NCBI GenBank assembly: GCA_013398275.1 | Contig: VZSE01010765.1 | Coordinates: 187,251-251,250, forward strand | Direction of reading: 5' to 3' | From: Promerops cafer | Taxonomy: Eukaryota; Chordata; Aves; Passeriformes; Nectariniidae | DNA: 64,000 bases | Shown: positions 1 to 14,527 of the stretch, one piece after another | How positions within the stretch are numbered: position 1 is the first letter of the stretch | Layout of the letters: every line of letters starts with the position of its first letter | Notes under the pieces: generated by a model | The model's database searches: none | What the model saw: the letters and a program-made list of their open reading frames with translations, nothing else | Told to the model about the DNA's origin: nothing | Position numbers and translations under genes: made by a program

Positions 1-3000
1 TGGAACATTTCTGTTTAATATGTTAATCATGGGGGGGTTTATCAGTGTTACACCATGAGAGAAACTGGACTTTTTATACACACCTCTTCTTTTAGATCTG
101 GCTCATTTCTTGACATGCCACAAAATGGTAAGTCAATACATTTTAGATGAAATTTAGTGCCCACATTATTGAAGTAAAGTTAATCTATAAAGAAAAATAA
201 GACCTACTAAAAAATATGGGTTGAAAAATATGCAAAAGTACATTAAACAATTTACCCAGATCATTAACAATCTTGCAAGATTGTTAGTGGAAAACTGAAT
301 TACAGACTCAAAATACATTCACTCTCTCAACTCTAAGCCTGGATATATCACCAGAGCAGAAGATATTGAATTTAAAGCTAATCTGATCTAGGCTTTGCTT
401 TCCCTCTCTAGGGGCAAAGAACTCTATGACAATTGGACATGGCAGCTAGTTACACACCGTGCATTTTTCAGTAGCATCTATTTCAAATTGGCATCATTAC
501 ATGAATGTTACTCACTACTTGAGGAGATCTTTGCCTGGTCTGGTTTGTTATTTTTTGTTTACAAATGGTTGTAGAGAATGAAGTTCTGACTAGCACACAT
601 TTATGAACCTGAGTGTCAGTGTGCTGCTATTTTCACAGGAAAACTGCCATTACAAAGAAACCTCAGCACATGTCCTTATGTCAGTTGCCTTCACAAGACA
701 ATTGGTTTCATGGAGCAAACATCAGCAGCTGCATTATCAAATAATGTGAAGACCGTAATGGATAAATAATAAAAAATGGATCTGTTTGTGAGAAGAAAGA
801 GATGGAAAGAAATTAATCTTTGCAGCTTCTCTTCAGAACATCAAATCTGACTAATAAAAGATCTTACAGCTGCACACACAGACAGCATTTGTTTTAATGA
901 GACCATGTAAAAGTACCCAAAGGCTCTAGAAGAGGGAGTTTACCTTGTAGATTTGAGAATTTGGTATTTAGCCCACAATGCTTGTAAAATACTACTTTTT
1001 TTTTTTTATTCATACCTTAGCTTTATTCAAACATCAGACATAGTGTAACCTGCAGAGAGAGAAAGAAAATTAATTACTCTAAATGCACTAAAACCAATAA
1101 AAATGCAGTATTGCCTAATCTATACATATTTCATAGGTAACACAACAAGTATTTTCAATGCATCCTGTAGGAAAAGATGTTTCAGTTCCTTGCCCTTACT
1201 ATGAGAGTTCAGCCTAAATCTTTAAAAGCTGTCAGCTCTAAAAAGCAGAAGAATACTTCAGAAGGTGAATAACTGATATTATTATATTTTGAGATATCCT
1301 GAGATGTCCTGAGATAATCAAGATATTTAACAATGACCCCTCTCCTTTGTTCATTGTGAACTTACCTTTTTTGCCAAGGATTCATTTCAGTCTATTGATA
1401 ACTTGTTAGCCATCAATCCTGCTTAAGTATTCCTAGCTAAAAACAACCAATATATTGAATTGACACTGAACAAATCCATCTAACAAAGCTTGCATTAAAT
1501 GAATTTATTTATCCTTTTGCTCACTGAACCATGAGTGATGCTTTCTGTGACCACATTTGATTTTAGCTATTATTCTAAGCAAATGAAATCAAAATAGAAG
1601 CAGCCATTAAAGGATTATAGTACTGTATAATTCTTGTTTCCAGTTCTTTCTACATATATAAGTGTAAACTCCTCATGGTACTCCAATCAAGCTGAATTAA
1701 AATGCTTTTCAAATATAATTTTGTGCTATATAAGCTTGTCTCTAAAATTTAGAAGGGGGGAAGCAGCCTTGTGACTATGAGCTAAAATAGTGCTGATGCT
1801 GCTTTTTGAGTGCCAGGCAGACTGTTTGTACTCTCACATTGCTTATTTTTACAAATGAAAGAAAATGGTGATCAGAATTCCATACGTGTATCTAGAACCT
1901 CCAAAGCAGAACTTACAAGAAACTATAAGGTATCAAGCTGGCCTAACAAAAGTCTCTCATGCCCCAAACACAGCAGCACTGCATGCAGCTGAAGGTGTCA
2001 AAATGGCAGAAAAGGATCCTTCTGTACAATAGCTGATTAATGGGACAGTTTTGACAACAGAACAAAGGGAATTAAAAATAATTATCACCTCCAGGAAGGT
2101 GTTTCTTATATATCACCACTTAACCTGATTATGAGGATGTGCAGTGGGTTTGCAAACCTTGGTGATCTGAAGCACTGTTCTGTACAAACAGCCTTTTCAT
2201 TTCCTAGCTAAGAGAGCCTAGTAATTGTTCCAGGGCTCCTTTTCATTCCTTTGTTGGCATTGTGAGATTACTAAAATTCTGTGAAAAGTATCCAGCATAT
2301 GAGTTTTGACATTGCCACAGCAAGTCCCATGTCTATTCAAATACAGCAAGTTCCTCAAAGCTATGTGTGGGCCACACCAGGAAGGGTTTGGGATGCAGGA
2401 TTCCTGAGAGAGGTTACTCACTGGCTGCAGAGGAAAAGTGTGACCTACTCTGACAGGCAGGATTGCCCTGCAAAGACAATCAGGAACAATACAGACTTGC
2501 ACAAAACAACTTGAAACTCTGTGTGAGAGACTGAACCACAGAAGTCTTTCTTGTGTCCAGATACAGAACCATTGAGAGTCAGCAGAGCTTCCCTGATCCT
2601 CACAACCACAGCAGACAGCACACACACTTTGCAGGAGAAATTTTCTGCTTCAATCATGGCTATACTGAGATGGAAAGGAGGGAGAGCATCTGGTAGGGAA
2701 GCAAACCAGGGCTCTGAGTGAGCAGGAGCACTTGATCCTCTCTTCTTTTAATTAACTCCCCCACAAGAATAACACAACATACTGACTTTTTTCAATCCTC
2801 TTGGTACTGTATCTAAAGTAGTTATGCCATGCTGCCATTCTGTCCCAGGATTTTCCAGTTTTCTATTTTAAATGTCACAGCTGAGTCACAAACCATCATC
2901 AGGAGAACCAGGAACAGGATGAATATGCAGTCACCTGTAGAAGAGTTTGCACTAAGGGATCCTCTGTGCCCGTTCTCTGATCAAAACCATTTCCCATCTC

Positions 3001-3297
3001 ACCATTCAGCCCTCAGGGATAACATGACCCAGAAAACTGTCAGTTTCATAACAAAATATTTTTTGAATAAAATTCTCTTTCCAGACTCAACTATCTCCGT
3101 CAACCCATGATGTAATGGTCACAGAGCTGGTAGGTGAGCAACATACTATTTGTTGAGGAATTTTTTAAGCACAAATTTTTATCCATAACTTACCTGGCTG
3201 CTCTTAAGGTAGTTTCAAGTTTTCTTGCCTTTTTCAACATCTGTGTTTATACAGAAAATTGTAGTGAAGGAAATGTCTCAACAGAAATTATGTCAGA
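1..3297. other. Intergenic, no gene or clear repeat seen
   Basis: AT-rich single-copy-looking sequence. The short open frames (longest 135 codons, minus strand near 2.2-2.6 kb) have no convincing protein character or splice context. There is a short T run near 1,000. An exon of an unseen gene cannot be excluded. Confidence 0.5.
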
Positions 3298-3390
3298 TCA
3301 CAGAATTACAGAATCACAGAATGTCTAGGTTGGAAGAGACCTTCAAGATCATCAAGTCCAACCCGTTCCCTAATACCTCAACTAGGTATT
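3298..3390 (-). repeat. CR1 LINE, 3' tail
   Basis: On the minus strand this reads as the typical CR1 3' end: a segment specifying a GGACTTGATGATC-like block, then CTTCCAACCTAG, finishing in the short tandem tail that reads ATTCTGTGATTCTGTAATTC. CR1 is the dominant LINE of birds and reptiles and is usually 5'-truncated. Only about 95 bases of the 3' end remain here, so the copy has no coding capacity. The tail marks the insertion end near 3,298; the 5' break near 3,390 is less certain. Confidence 0.85.
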
Positions 3391-4874
3391 TACACTTTCA
3401 GCATAGAAAAATGCAGGTTTTAAGGCGCTAAGGGCTGAGTTTGGGTTTATCAGAGAACAATGTCACAGAGTGTAAAGCCAGCAAACTGGAGATGCAAGGG
3501 GGAGGATAATTTTCTAGTTCATTCAAGGTTTAATTCCCGATTTTATAGCAGGATTTCTGTGCAGTTCTGCATGGGGGAAAAGTCCAGGCTTGTGTGTGTT
3601 CCCAAAGTGAAATGGGGGAACAATGATTCTTCTTTACCAGCCTTGTCTCTTGTCTATATCTAAATTAAGTATTTTGGGCTTTTCCTTCTGTGAAGGTGTG
3701 AACCCCTACAGCTAACATGGATGAAATAGGCAGTGGTTTGAGAAATGTCATGTCAGCCAGAGATGTATTTCCATGGGGAACACTGAGGTCATGCTCAAGA
3801 CAGAAAAATGGTCTGTTCCATGTTGAACAGCTCATCCCATAGTGAAACAAATTAAAAAAAAAAAAAAAGAAGAAGTTGTGATTTATAGCCTTGACAATGC
3901 TGCAACCAGCAACAAAGTCAGACAAACTCACTGAAATCTGTTAGTGAGAAGGTCAGAAGCTACCAAAACCAGTCTGAGTGCCAAAACTAACTGTTGTTAC
4001 AACACGTAATTCTGACAGACATAAAATGGCACATCTCTGACAGGTAACAAACAGCAGATAGAGACCCAGAAGATACACACCTTTCTGCTGCTTTTTCACT
4101 AGCAGGACACACTGTTCTTTTTGAAATACAAAGTTGCATGAGTTTCTTAAATAACCACCAGCATGACTGTGGCCAAACATACAGCTCTACTCCTATGCTG
4201 AACACTACTTTAATCATACTGAGACCTGCCCATCTCTCTTGACATAAAATAAGCTGAGGAACACAGTGCTCTGAATAAATTCTTGCTTAGCAAATACAAT
4301 CTTGATGGGAAAAAAAATCTGTAGAAAAGAACATAAACATTGGAAATATCTGCATCTGTGTGGGCTAACTATATAAAAGACCTCAATTCAGTATCAGTAT
4401 CTTTATAGAAAATACCATGTTGTTCCTACTGGAGCATTCTGACCAGAAAGGCATCTAGAATAAGCAGAACTGAATCATCCCAAGTTGCTAGGAAGTATTT
4501 TGTTCCTTTTTTCCCTTTTTTTTTTTTTTTTTAATATAGTCATTTGAGGTTTAGGGGGAAAAAAATCTGCGATTATTAAGTAAAATGTCAAGCAAAAATA
4601 AAATTAATTGTGCCTAGCCATCCTCTGCTGCTGTTAGCAAACTTCAGTCATGCTTTCTTTTGGTTTTAATATTGCTTCTGCTCCTTCAAAGAACAAAACA
4701 AGTATCTCTTGCCACCAAGGGAAAATATTCAGTAAATACGGTAGCCTGCAGCCTAACTAAATCCAGATATAAGTTCACTCCAAGAGTACACAAAGCCCAC
4801 CATCACTGCTCCTAGTGGATTGTTAATTGGACTGCTTTATTTTGCTCAGCTCCAGGAACATCTGTAATCAAATG
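3391..4874. other. Intergenic, no gene seen
   Basis: AT-rich sequence with an A run at about 3,853-3,868 and a T run at about 4,515-4,532. The overlapping minus-strand frames at 3.67-4.2 kb are short and low-complexity. No splice-bounded exon was found. Confidence 0.45.
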
Positions 4875-5503
4875 GCTGTTGTCTTGGGTTTCAGTGGGAG
4901 GTGTAACCAAAAGTATTCTATTACCATCTACATGAGCTGGTAAAAATGGTGGGGCAGTGTTCTTTATCTTCTCCAGGGCTCAGCCCTGGTAACTCCCTCC
5001 AGGGAAGCAGCAGCCACCTGAGGGGCCCAAATCCACTAATGGGCCATCAAGGTCTCCCAGAGTGACCCAGAATTACATCACCCCAGTGTGAGATGCCCCA
5101 CCCTGGGAGAGGAGCCCAGCATTCCTACCTGTATTTAATCTGAAGACTGGGACACCAGAGCAGCACAACCACTGGATTCCCAGAGGAGAAGAGCTCTTGA
5201 CCAACACCACTGGACCTCCAGAGAAGAACCAGACCATTTTCTACAGGATCACCACTTTGACAGAACCACATCCATCACTCCAACGGGACTGTAGCTACCA
5301 TTTAATCAGACTGCTACCATCACCCTGACCAACAAACAGGTGCCAGGTTGTATTCTGACTTGCTCAGTTTAAGGCAGTGTTTCTGTGCTACTGCCTTTTT
5401 TGCAGTTTTCCTATTAAATTCTAGTTCTGACTTGGAATCTCTCACAAAATATTTGTGTGGAGTTAATTCCTCTGCTGATTTGCTTTCAAACTAGCACAGC
5501 TGT
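4875..5503 (+). mobile_element. Solo LTR of an endogenous retrovirus, copy 1
   Basis: A 619-bp element runs from TGTCTTGGGT (4,880) to CTAGCACA (5,498). It is flanked on both sides by the same 5 bases, GCTGT (4,875-4,879 and 5,499-5,503), a target-site duplication. It matches the element at 15.26-15.88 kb along its whole length with few differences. No internal retroviral sequence lies on either side, so it is a solo LTR left by LTR-LTR recombination. A 5-bp duplication is typical of ERVL-type and some other ERV integrases, so class assignment is tentative. The orientation is inferred from the TG...CA ends and an ATTAAA at about 5,412 that could be the polyadenylation signal. Confidence 0.9.
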
Positions 5504-6885
5504 GCACATAGAATATATCAGTGACCCACTGCATGCAATTTTTTCTGAGACATGGTGGTTTTTCACCATCAGCCGCCATTCCGTAGAGATAAACATGTAG
5601 AATTTGTATGATCTATCAGACAGCACCCAAAGGAGAAACCTGACATATTACACACACACCCCCCACTCTATTTTTATTTAAACCAGAGCAGATACTTCTG
5701 AAGAAGAAAAGAAAAACTGGCAGAGGAAAAGATGATGTAAAACAGTGAGGCTTGCATAATGGATGATTGTTAGAAATCCGTAATTGCTTTTTACCATTTG
5801 GTGCGAGTATTTTCAGATACATGAGTAAGCTTCTATAGATTTCCCTCAAAAATTTCCCAACAGAGCACAGGATCCCAAAACAGAGCACATTTACAATGTC
5901 AAAGCTAATTAGCAAAAGTAAGTACAATATCTAAAGCATGGATGCAGGCTCTAAGTTTAGGTATCACCAGTTACTAGAGGTTCTGAACTACCATTATTCT
6001 TGAATCCTTGATAACCATATCTGAAACTTCAGCATTTAGAAAAATGGTAGGTTCAGGCTGATCATGAAATACTTTTAGAGGTTTGAGAGGCTTATATTCC
6101 TAATATTTGTACTCAAAATAACTTGGCAGCTTGCTGAAAACAAACAAGAGAGATCCTTTTCTCCCCTATGCAATGCTCAGTTTAATTTTGAATCTCTCCA
6201 CAAGAAAATGTTGTGGAAGCCAAATTATAAATAGGTTGAAGAAGAAATTAGACTCATTCATCTTTGGTAGATATTAATCAAGATAATCAGTGTGGAAAAC
6301 AATACTCTGCAGCTTACCAAGAGCTGAAAAGAAATACATGTGAAAGATATTCTAAGCACACTTTTTTTCATACTGTTTTCCTGAGTTTTTCCCAGCTACT
6401 GGTTGAAAGCATTTACTATGCTGGATCAATTTCTGGATTGATCTGAAATAGCAAACATAATCCTCTACCACAGGAAAAGGACCAGGAACTTAAAATAATT
6501 CCAGTTCTGTTTCTAAAGTTTGAACAGAGTGTGAGCTGGATGAAACTGTACTTACTGTTGTTACATATGCACTGAAAACATCTAGACATTTTAAGACAGA
6601 ATCACAACAAAAATGGTCATTTAAATTATCATATCCCTCATAACACTGTTTCCTGATCTAATGAAAAACAAAATTAAACATGAAGACAGATGGGTTGTGT
6701 AAAGAAAAATATCTATCAAAGTCATATGCAGTGCAGAAATGCTGCAGGATTTGCACTGAAGCAGCAAACCCTACACTTTCAGTAGAAAATGGGTTAGTTT
6801 CCTTCCATTCACCTCCCAGTACAGCTATCCACTTGTCTTTTGAGATTTGCCTTTTACCAGCTACCTTGGATAGGGTTTTATTTTT
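5504..6885. other. Intergenic, no gene seen
   Basis: AT-rich sequence with a short CA/C run near 5,650. Open frames are short and without splice support. Confidence 0.45.
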
Positions 6886-7022
6886 GTCATTTCTGGAAAT
6901 GTTCAAGGCCTATTTGGATGGGGACCTGAGAAACCTGACCTAGTAAATGGCATCCCTGCCCATGGGGATGAATTTGATAATCTTTAAGGTCCCTTCCAAC
7001 CCGAACCATTCCAGGATCTTAA
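6886..7022 (+). repeat. CR1 LINE, 3' fragment
   Basis: Sense-strand CR1 3' region: it starts like TTCTGGAAATGTTCAAGGCC, continues with TTGGATGGGGACCTGAG, CATGGGGATGAATTTGATAA and CCTTCCAACCCGAACCATTC, and stops just before the usual tandem tail. CR1 encodes a reverse transcriptase upstream of this point, but only its last codons and 3' UTR are left. Several differences from the usual CR1 end show that it is an old copy. Confidence 0.85.
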
Positions 7023-10000
7023 CAGCAATTAAGGAACAATGGTTGTAGGAACAATCTTTCCTTATGACATTACACTTGTGAAACTTTCATCAAATAGCAA
7101 AGAAGAAAAACATCTCAAACTGCTTTTTAATTAGGCTATGTGTTACAGCATCACCCATCTCCAGCACTAAACATGAGAGACCATGAGTTTAATGTATCTT
7201 GTAATTCTGTTTCAATGGCAAACACTGACAAACCCCAAATCCATATCCTCAGGTCAGGTAGGAATGTTGTCTCCACTGTCACGCATTCCGTTTCATCAGT
7301 CCAGGATCTGACCCACAGCCTTGAATGGGAGCTTGGCTCTGATCCCTGTCCTAGGAAACAACAGAAACAGGCATACCTGAAAGGACATATCAAATGTATG
7401 ATAGCACAGCAGCTGTCAACAGTTCACATTATAAAATACAGCTCCATGCCCTTCTTTTTACCCAGGCAGACTACACAAAACTACAAAGCTTCCTTGAAAG
7501 TATGAAGTGTCCTGTCCATTCACCGATAGACAGGGCCCCATGTTGGGAGAGACCAATGCCCACAAATATCTTACATGGTAAATACTTCCTTTATGTCCCA
7601 GAAAAGCAAAGCTTTTGACAAAAAGAATGACAACTATCCATTTTTAAATAACTCACTTTGACTTTTTCAGCAGTTGATTTCAGGAAACTGAAATTTGTCT
7701 GAAAGGTCAAGAGAATTTTTTTTCAAAGCTTACTTTCTTTTGTTGCAGTCTTTTTCCTAGCAAAAATTACTTCTGCTGCTGTGCATAGAGCACAGATCTT
7801 TATACTCCAGCAAGGTTTTCCAATTCAGCAAACAAGATACACACATAGGAGAAAAACAGCAAGAGCACAGACTTATGAAAAACATTGCTAAAAAAAGTGC
7901 ATGGGTATATGTCAAGAACAGAGAAGACAAATACTGTAAAAACAGCAATGCAAGTAATGATAGTCAAGGCAAATATTAGGTGGATTTAATGCAGTGGAGA
8001 CGTGCGCCAGGGAGGAGGAGGAGAATGAATACCCCTTGGACCTCAAGCTTGTCTGCAACAGTTCTTGAAACAGCAAGAAATAAGATAAGAAAAACTTCTT
8101 GGCAATAATTCTGCTAAACAGAATGCAGCTAATGAAGTAGCTGAAGAACTATAATATTTACAATGTGAAATTAAAGGAGTACAAAAAAAAAGTGTTAAAC
8201 AAATTGCACACCAATGAGGAGGGAAGAAAACAAAAAAAAGTTGCAGGGAATAGGTCATAATGAAAGCCACAACAGAAGGTTCATAAGAAACATCATTTAC
8301 TCCTATAATGAATATTGTTACACTCCTCAAGAGGTGAAACAGGCAGTGATGAACTAGATGAACTCATGCAAACAGAGATGGTAAAGGGTGATTGATTGAT
8401 TCACAAATTTTCATCATATAGGTGAGCAATAAAAAAGTGTTACAGCACACATACTGTAGATAAGATCCTTTAATATCATCCAACTTAGACTTTCCTTGGT
8501 TTGGAAACTTAGGGATGTGCCATGGAAGAGATAAAGAACACTGCCCCACTTGGTTTTAACAGATGGTGATAGAACACATACATTTGGCTACATCTTACGT
8601 TGTAACTTAAGACATTCAATTAGAAAGGAACTGATCACCCAGGCAGCTCCCTAAAGAATACTTTTTCTAGGCTTTATATGGCATATTTACAACCCTAGTA
8701 TTTATGTTCAATACATGTTGGCGCTTCTGCTTGAAATATCAGGTAAAACTAAGACAAAGCCCAAGCATTTCTTCATATTGCATTAAGCAATCCAAACCAA
8801 GACAGTAACAGTCTTACCACAGCCTTACACACCTTGTGCACGATAGAGCATTTAGCTTGTGTAAAATAATGAGCACCATAAGAATACACTCTAAACGTTT
8901 ATTCACCTAATTTTTCGTGCTCATAAGTATCCTTATGAGATTCCTCACTGTTTAGCTTGAGCTGACTATTACCACCATCAAACATACTAACCCACTGCAG
9001 CACTTAGTGAGAGATATTGCTGTTTCCTTACTAGTGTTTCTCCTCTACCCTGTCTTTCTGTTTTATACTACCTTGGACCAAAGCTCTTTGATGCCATGAG
9101 GAAACATCATACTTAGAAGCTGTCTCTCCTTCCCACCTTCTCATGTGCCTCCTCTTCCTTACGTGCATGAAGCAGCAAATTGATGAAAATCATTTCAAGT
9201 ACTAACAAATAATAGCTTTGCAAATCTTTCAATGAAAAACACCAAACCTCAGCGAGGGTAGGCTTTGACTCAGTAATGTGTTGAAAGAGACACACTCTCC
9301 CCATCATGCCTCCTAATCTCTCAACCATTTCACCTAAAATTTGGATAATTAAGAGATATGATGATGTAAACAAAATGCTCACCCTGCCCACAGATACTTA
9401 CCAGGGTGACAGGTTTCTAGCTACCTCAGGACAGCTTTGATCTGGAGTCAACACTACCCTCCAGCACTGGAGTCTGCTCATTAACAGAATCCATGTCATA
9501 TTCAAAATAATAACTAATTATTACCGGTAGCCTAGTTTTATAACAAAGTTTAATCATTAGTAATTCATTTAAAACTGATCATTACCTTAATGGAATCCTC
9601 TAATTTTTCAATACCCCTTTAGAAAATTTTCCTTAAATGTTATCTTTGTACATTGTGAAAACATACAAAAATGATGGGCAAGTCCAAGCAGATGTGCAAA
9701 TCTCAAATGTCAAAAGACTGAACTAAGTGTCCAAAGTTTGGGCCATTGGAGAAATGACTGAAAGCTTCCCAAGCCTCATCTTTTCTGCTTCCTGAAAATT
9801 TTTGTGGCTTATGTCTTCTAGCATCAAGTAAACCCCAGAAATTCTAGGAGAAAAAGAAAAAAGACACTACTTGTTGTGATATTAATAGCATAAATCTTGA
9901 AACAGCTACATCCTGCTCTTGACAAGAGAGTTCTGTAGATCATAAATAAAAGAATGATGTGCAATGTGGCACTCCTGCTTGGGAATAAAAGCAAACTTGC

Positions 10001-11559
10001 AGAGTTTGCTCACTTGTGTTACAAGAGCTGAAAAGACAATTACTTCAGTGGTCAGAGAATTAGTACCAGCAGAGTGCTTCAAACACTCTGTATTTTTGGC
10101 TGAAAGAGTAGCTGAATTTAAAGGAAACTGTAAACAGCACAAAACCCCTTGTTGCTCCCCATTCCTTTGTGATTAGGATCCTGCTGGGAGGTAGTATTCC
10201 CTGTCCTGAAGGTATGCCACAGCTACTAAAATAACTAATCCAAAAACAAGGGCTAGATTTTTTGTGCTTATTTTCTGAATTCATATTCCCTTTTGAAAGG
10301 GAAAATTCATTAACATCTTCTAAAACAGCTGGAGCCATTTCCAAAATAATAAAAGAACAAAACAAAGCAAGACAACCAAAATACTTGAATGAAACTGGCA
10401 AGTACAGAGGAAAATGTAAAGCAAGATATAAAACCTCAAACTATTATGATGGGAAGAAGGGAATGAATCCAAGTCAGTTGTGGGCCCCACCTTTGGTTCT
10501 TGGTTAGCTTAGGCAACCCTTCTCAAAAAATAGATACAACATCAAGAGTCCATAATGAAAATAACTAGAATCTCACAAAAAATTTACAAAGAAGTATAAA
10601 AGAAAGAAGTGGGTTTACCTCTGGATTGGGAAATGTATACCATATATAACATAATTGTATCAAGGAATCAAGCCAGCTGCTCTGAAGGAAGAAGGAAAAA
10701 AGTAACAAAAACATACCTTCCTTAAGTAGAAATTAATTTTTGGAAAGTAAAGACAACCCATTTAGAGTTGCTACAAGTACAGATATATTGATACAAAGCT
10801 TGATGATACTTTGTTTTACAAGTCATTATAAAATTACTCAACAAATTATTTAGTTCAGCAGAGGACCAGTAATTACCATGAACAAGAAGATTCACAATTA
10901 CAACTTCTGGAAGAAAAAGGCCAACTCAACTGTTAGCAGCCTGAGGTTAAAAATATACACACGAACATGCAATTTTACATCAAAATACATGTGAAACATC
11001 TCGTAGAGGCTGGGGACAGCACAGTGAAGCTGAACAAGTTAGTGTTCATCCTTGCAGTTGTCAGAGATTGATTCTAGCATGGTGACAATGACACTGAATT
11101 TAGATTAAGTTGACTCAGGGATAATTTCTAAGCTCACCTTTCTCTGTATTAAGGCTTTGCGTAAGTAAGATTAGTGAACATCATCAGAGTGTTTAAATCT
11201 TCTCCAAGGAGAGAAAGATCTCCAAGCCAGGCATTTATGAGCTAAGATGAAGGAAGCAGCAAAGAGCAGTCTAACAGTATCTCTTTCGAGAGAGTGACAT
11301 TAATAAGTTCCCAAAAGCGAAGCAAGACAGGGAAAAAGAAAATGAACATTAGATAAGCAAGCATGACCTCTGTTCCCGAATCGAGATCAAGAAGGAACAA
11401 AAATACTGGGAGCTGTTTTCCCCTTCTGCAGGAAAGACACCAACATGTTCTTTGTAGATGTGAAGCTCCTTGTCTCAGTTTGGAACGAACACGAAAAAAA
11501 AAAATGGAACCTTCCACCCCACACCCACCTCATTGCTTGGCCCAGAGGCAAAGATAGCA
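7023..11559. other. Intergenic, no gene or repeat recognised
   Basis: About 4.5 kb of AT-rich sequence without recognisable repeats. The longest frames (121 codons plus at 7.1 kb, 113 codons minus at 10.1 kb) overlap frames on the other strand and have neither splice signals nor domain-like composition. Confidence 0.4.
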
Positions 11560-12030
11560 ACTGCCCTTCTTTGTCTCTGTGAGGGGAGGAGAAGAGAGTT
11601 CATGAAGCAGCTGGGGATCTGCTGGATTTCAGGCGTGGGTCTTCTCCTCGCAGGTGGCGAAGTTGGTGGAGTTTAATGTCCCTTCTTTCGCTGGCTCGGT
11701 CTTTCCGGGGTTCGGACCTGCTGAAACCGCCCTGCAGGCTCCCTGGGCTGGGGGAAAAAACAAAAACAAACAAACAAACAAAAACCACCAAAAAACCAAA
11801 CAAGAAAAACCCACACACAAAAAAACACCCCCCCCAATAAAAAGACACAAGAAACCCCCAACATGCTGAAAAGATTTGCTGGCGAAAGGCCTCCAGGCCA
11901 GGGGAAGAAAAACAAAATCCAAAACCAAACTAACAAACAAACAAAAAACCCAAACTAAATCAAACCAAAACAAAAACAGAAACTTCTTGCCTAAGCTGAC
12001 AAAAATTAATCTAGCAAAAAAGGCAACACA
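11560..12030 (-). mobile_element. LTR-like interspersed repeat, family A, minus copy
   Basis: The reverse complement of this stretch aligns by eye with 21.4-21.8 kb on the plus strand. Shared blocks are GCTTAGGCAAGAAG versus GCTTAAGCAAGAAGG, CCCCTGGCCTGGAGGC in both, AAATCTTTTCAG in both, a GAGCCAGCGAAAG versus GAACCAGCAAGAG block, and CTCCACCAACTTCGCCACC versus ATCCACCAGCTTCATCTGC. The copy has an internal run of CAAA/C-rich low-complexity DNA (about 11,757-11,850 and 11,925-11,975). The element is GC-richer than its flanks and non-coding, which suits an old LTR. Ends are approximate and no target duplication was found. The 137-codon minus frame over this stretch is a by-product of the A-rich runs. 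Confidence 0.6.
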
Positions 12031-14444
12031 GCAACAATCCATTTAGAAAGCTGTTTAAAATGCATTACCTGGACTAAGACATATGACAAGACCAGAGCAA
12101 AGGGAGTCATGAAGGAGGGAGACTTTAATGATCAAAGCTGATTATCAAGAAAATCAAAGTGCATTTATGCAAAGCAAGCAAAGGTAATGGAACTTGTCCT
12201 AACTCAAAGCTAGATGGGTGTTCAAGCAAAGCAGCCAAAAAACTCTTGACAGCTGTGCCCAGAGACAGGAATCTACCTGGGAAGAAGAAAGATGAGAGGT
12301 GGAAGAGGACAGTGGACTACACTGAAGGGTCTTTATTCCAAAGATCCTGTACATTATGGACAGGCAAGATGCTCCAACTGAAGGGGACTGAGGCCTGATG
12401 TACAGAGCACCTGTCAATTGTGAAAAAAAGAATCAGACAAACCAAATGAAAATTAATTTTTTGTCTAATGACCTGCATTTCTGTCCCTGACACACAACAG
12501 GTTCAAGGACTCACCTGGGTAACAATCTTAGCCCCAGAGATCCAAGCTGAAGGGAAAGAAATGAATGAAGGATGTGAATGAAAACCACAGCTAAGTAGCA
12601 GTAGCAGTTATACTGCAAACTCCTTACAGTAAAGAAAGCTGTCTATTTGAACTCTCAGAGTGTGGCAATACAACAATGACAGGTAGCAGACAAAAAAAAT
12701 TTCCATGGGAACTATGAAATAGAATTATGTGGGTGGAGTGAGAGGATGTATGAAAGTCTTTCGCTCAGGAGAAATCTTGAAAATCTATCCAAGGCATCAC
12801 AAGTAATGCATATACAGCTTTTCATCACTTAAAAAATCATCAATGGAAAGAAAAAAGTGTGAGAAATGGTTTTGAAATGACAGATAATTTGACCAATCTA
12901 ACAACTGCAAAGACAGGTAAAGAGAAGAATCAGATAAAACCACTGAAATTTAGCGACTGGTGAAATAAGCATTGGAGGTTTGATTATATAAGGATCAGAG
13001 TTAGACACTAAGGAGTTAATAATAGAGAAGCCGATTCTGAAAACTCAAAATATAATACCTGCCTGCCTGGTTTCATTTTGATTGTTAAACTCTCTCTCCT
13101 TACCATGAAATAAAATATTTGCACAGGATTGGTAGACTACACATTACTTGGTAAACAGCCTACTGATAGCTACAGTAAAGAAAATTCTAAGAAAATGTCA
13201 GGATAAGGAAGCAGTTATATCATTTGAAATGCCCCTGTGGAAGTACAGACAGAATAATGCTGAGGATGATTTTACATTCCAATTTCTGTTTCAGAATATC
13301 TAAGCCAAAAATCATACTTCCCTCTGCTTAGATCACGTAGCTAGGCTGGCTAAGAACAAGATGAATTTCCCACTGATGCTATGTTTGAGGAAATTGCTCA
13401 TTGTATGTTCCCTTGGGCTGGATGCCAAAAGGAAATTAAAGATCCATTGGCCAACTCAGCTGCTATGCAGTAACAGCATCTGAAAAACAGCTCACGATCT
13501 TTGCCATGTTAGAGCAACCTCTCTGCAAATGAAAGCTAGTAAGATTTGAATTGAAAGGCATGTTGATAGACTTTCTAATGTCTAGGACAAACTCTCAGCT
13601 ACTGGGACAGATTTAAGAGCCAAGATAGAGTACTTGCTGAGGACTAGAACCCAAAAAACTGGCAATTTCCTGACCATGGATTTCAGTTGGGCAAGGGGAG
13701 AAAAGGGGTGGAAAAAGAAGCAACATCTGGGGGTTTTGTTTGGTTTTGGTTTTCCATAACTGTAGTCCTTCTTTAAAAACACTCCAAGACAACATATGAC
13801 TGGACAACATGTACACAGCTCTAAACAAAAATATCACTTTAAATCAGCACAGGCACAGCAAACCACTAAAAACTTATTTCACATCATTGCATTCCTGTCA
13901 GAGACAAAGCTTTCTCAGTCACACAGATATTCAGGGAGATACTGGTCCTTTGAGATGCCAGACATGGTCCCAATCCTGAACAACACTCAGTGACTCATTC
14001 TCATCTCACAGAGTCTCAGTGATGAAGACAGAGCACACCACTACATCCAGAGCTGAGCCCATTTTTGTCTATTATCTACCTCCCTCGATCCTTCCGTCCC
14101 TGCACCATTGGGGGCACACACTTTTTGTGTTGCTTCTCAATATGCCTGCAAAGACCAGCAGAGCTCCTCTGGAGAACAGGGAAATGTTCCACATGTGTAT
14201 TTAAGCTCCCTTGGACTCAGCAAGGCTTGTATTCCTTTGAATCTTGAAGTCATTTGAGTATCACCTTCAAACATCTATTTGGTCAGAGTCTACGAGCAAG
14301 TGTGGCTTTCAGCAGTAGCTCTCAATTGCTTGTAGCATATCTAAAACACACTTTTAAGGCTCTATTCACTATGACACAGAAGTCTAGCAAGTACATACTA
14401 AATGGAACTGTGGAAATTCAAGGGTTGAACATCTAAGTATTAAG
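12031..14444. other. Intergenic, no gene seen
   Basis: AT-rich sequence with only short frames on either strand and no recognisable repeat. Confidence 0.4.
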
Positions 14445-14472
14445 AGATAGATGGATGGATAGATAGATAGAT

Positions 14473-14527
<55 letters not shown>
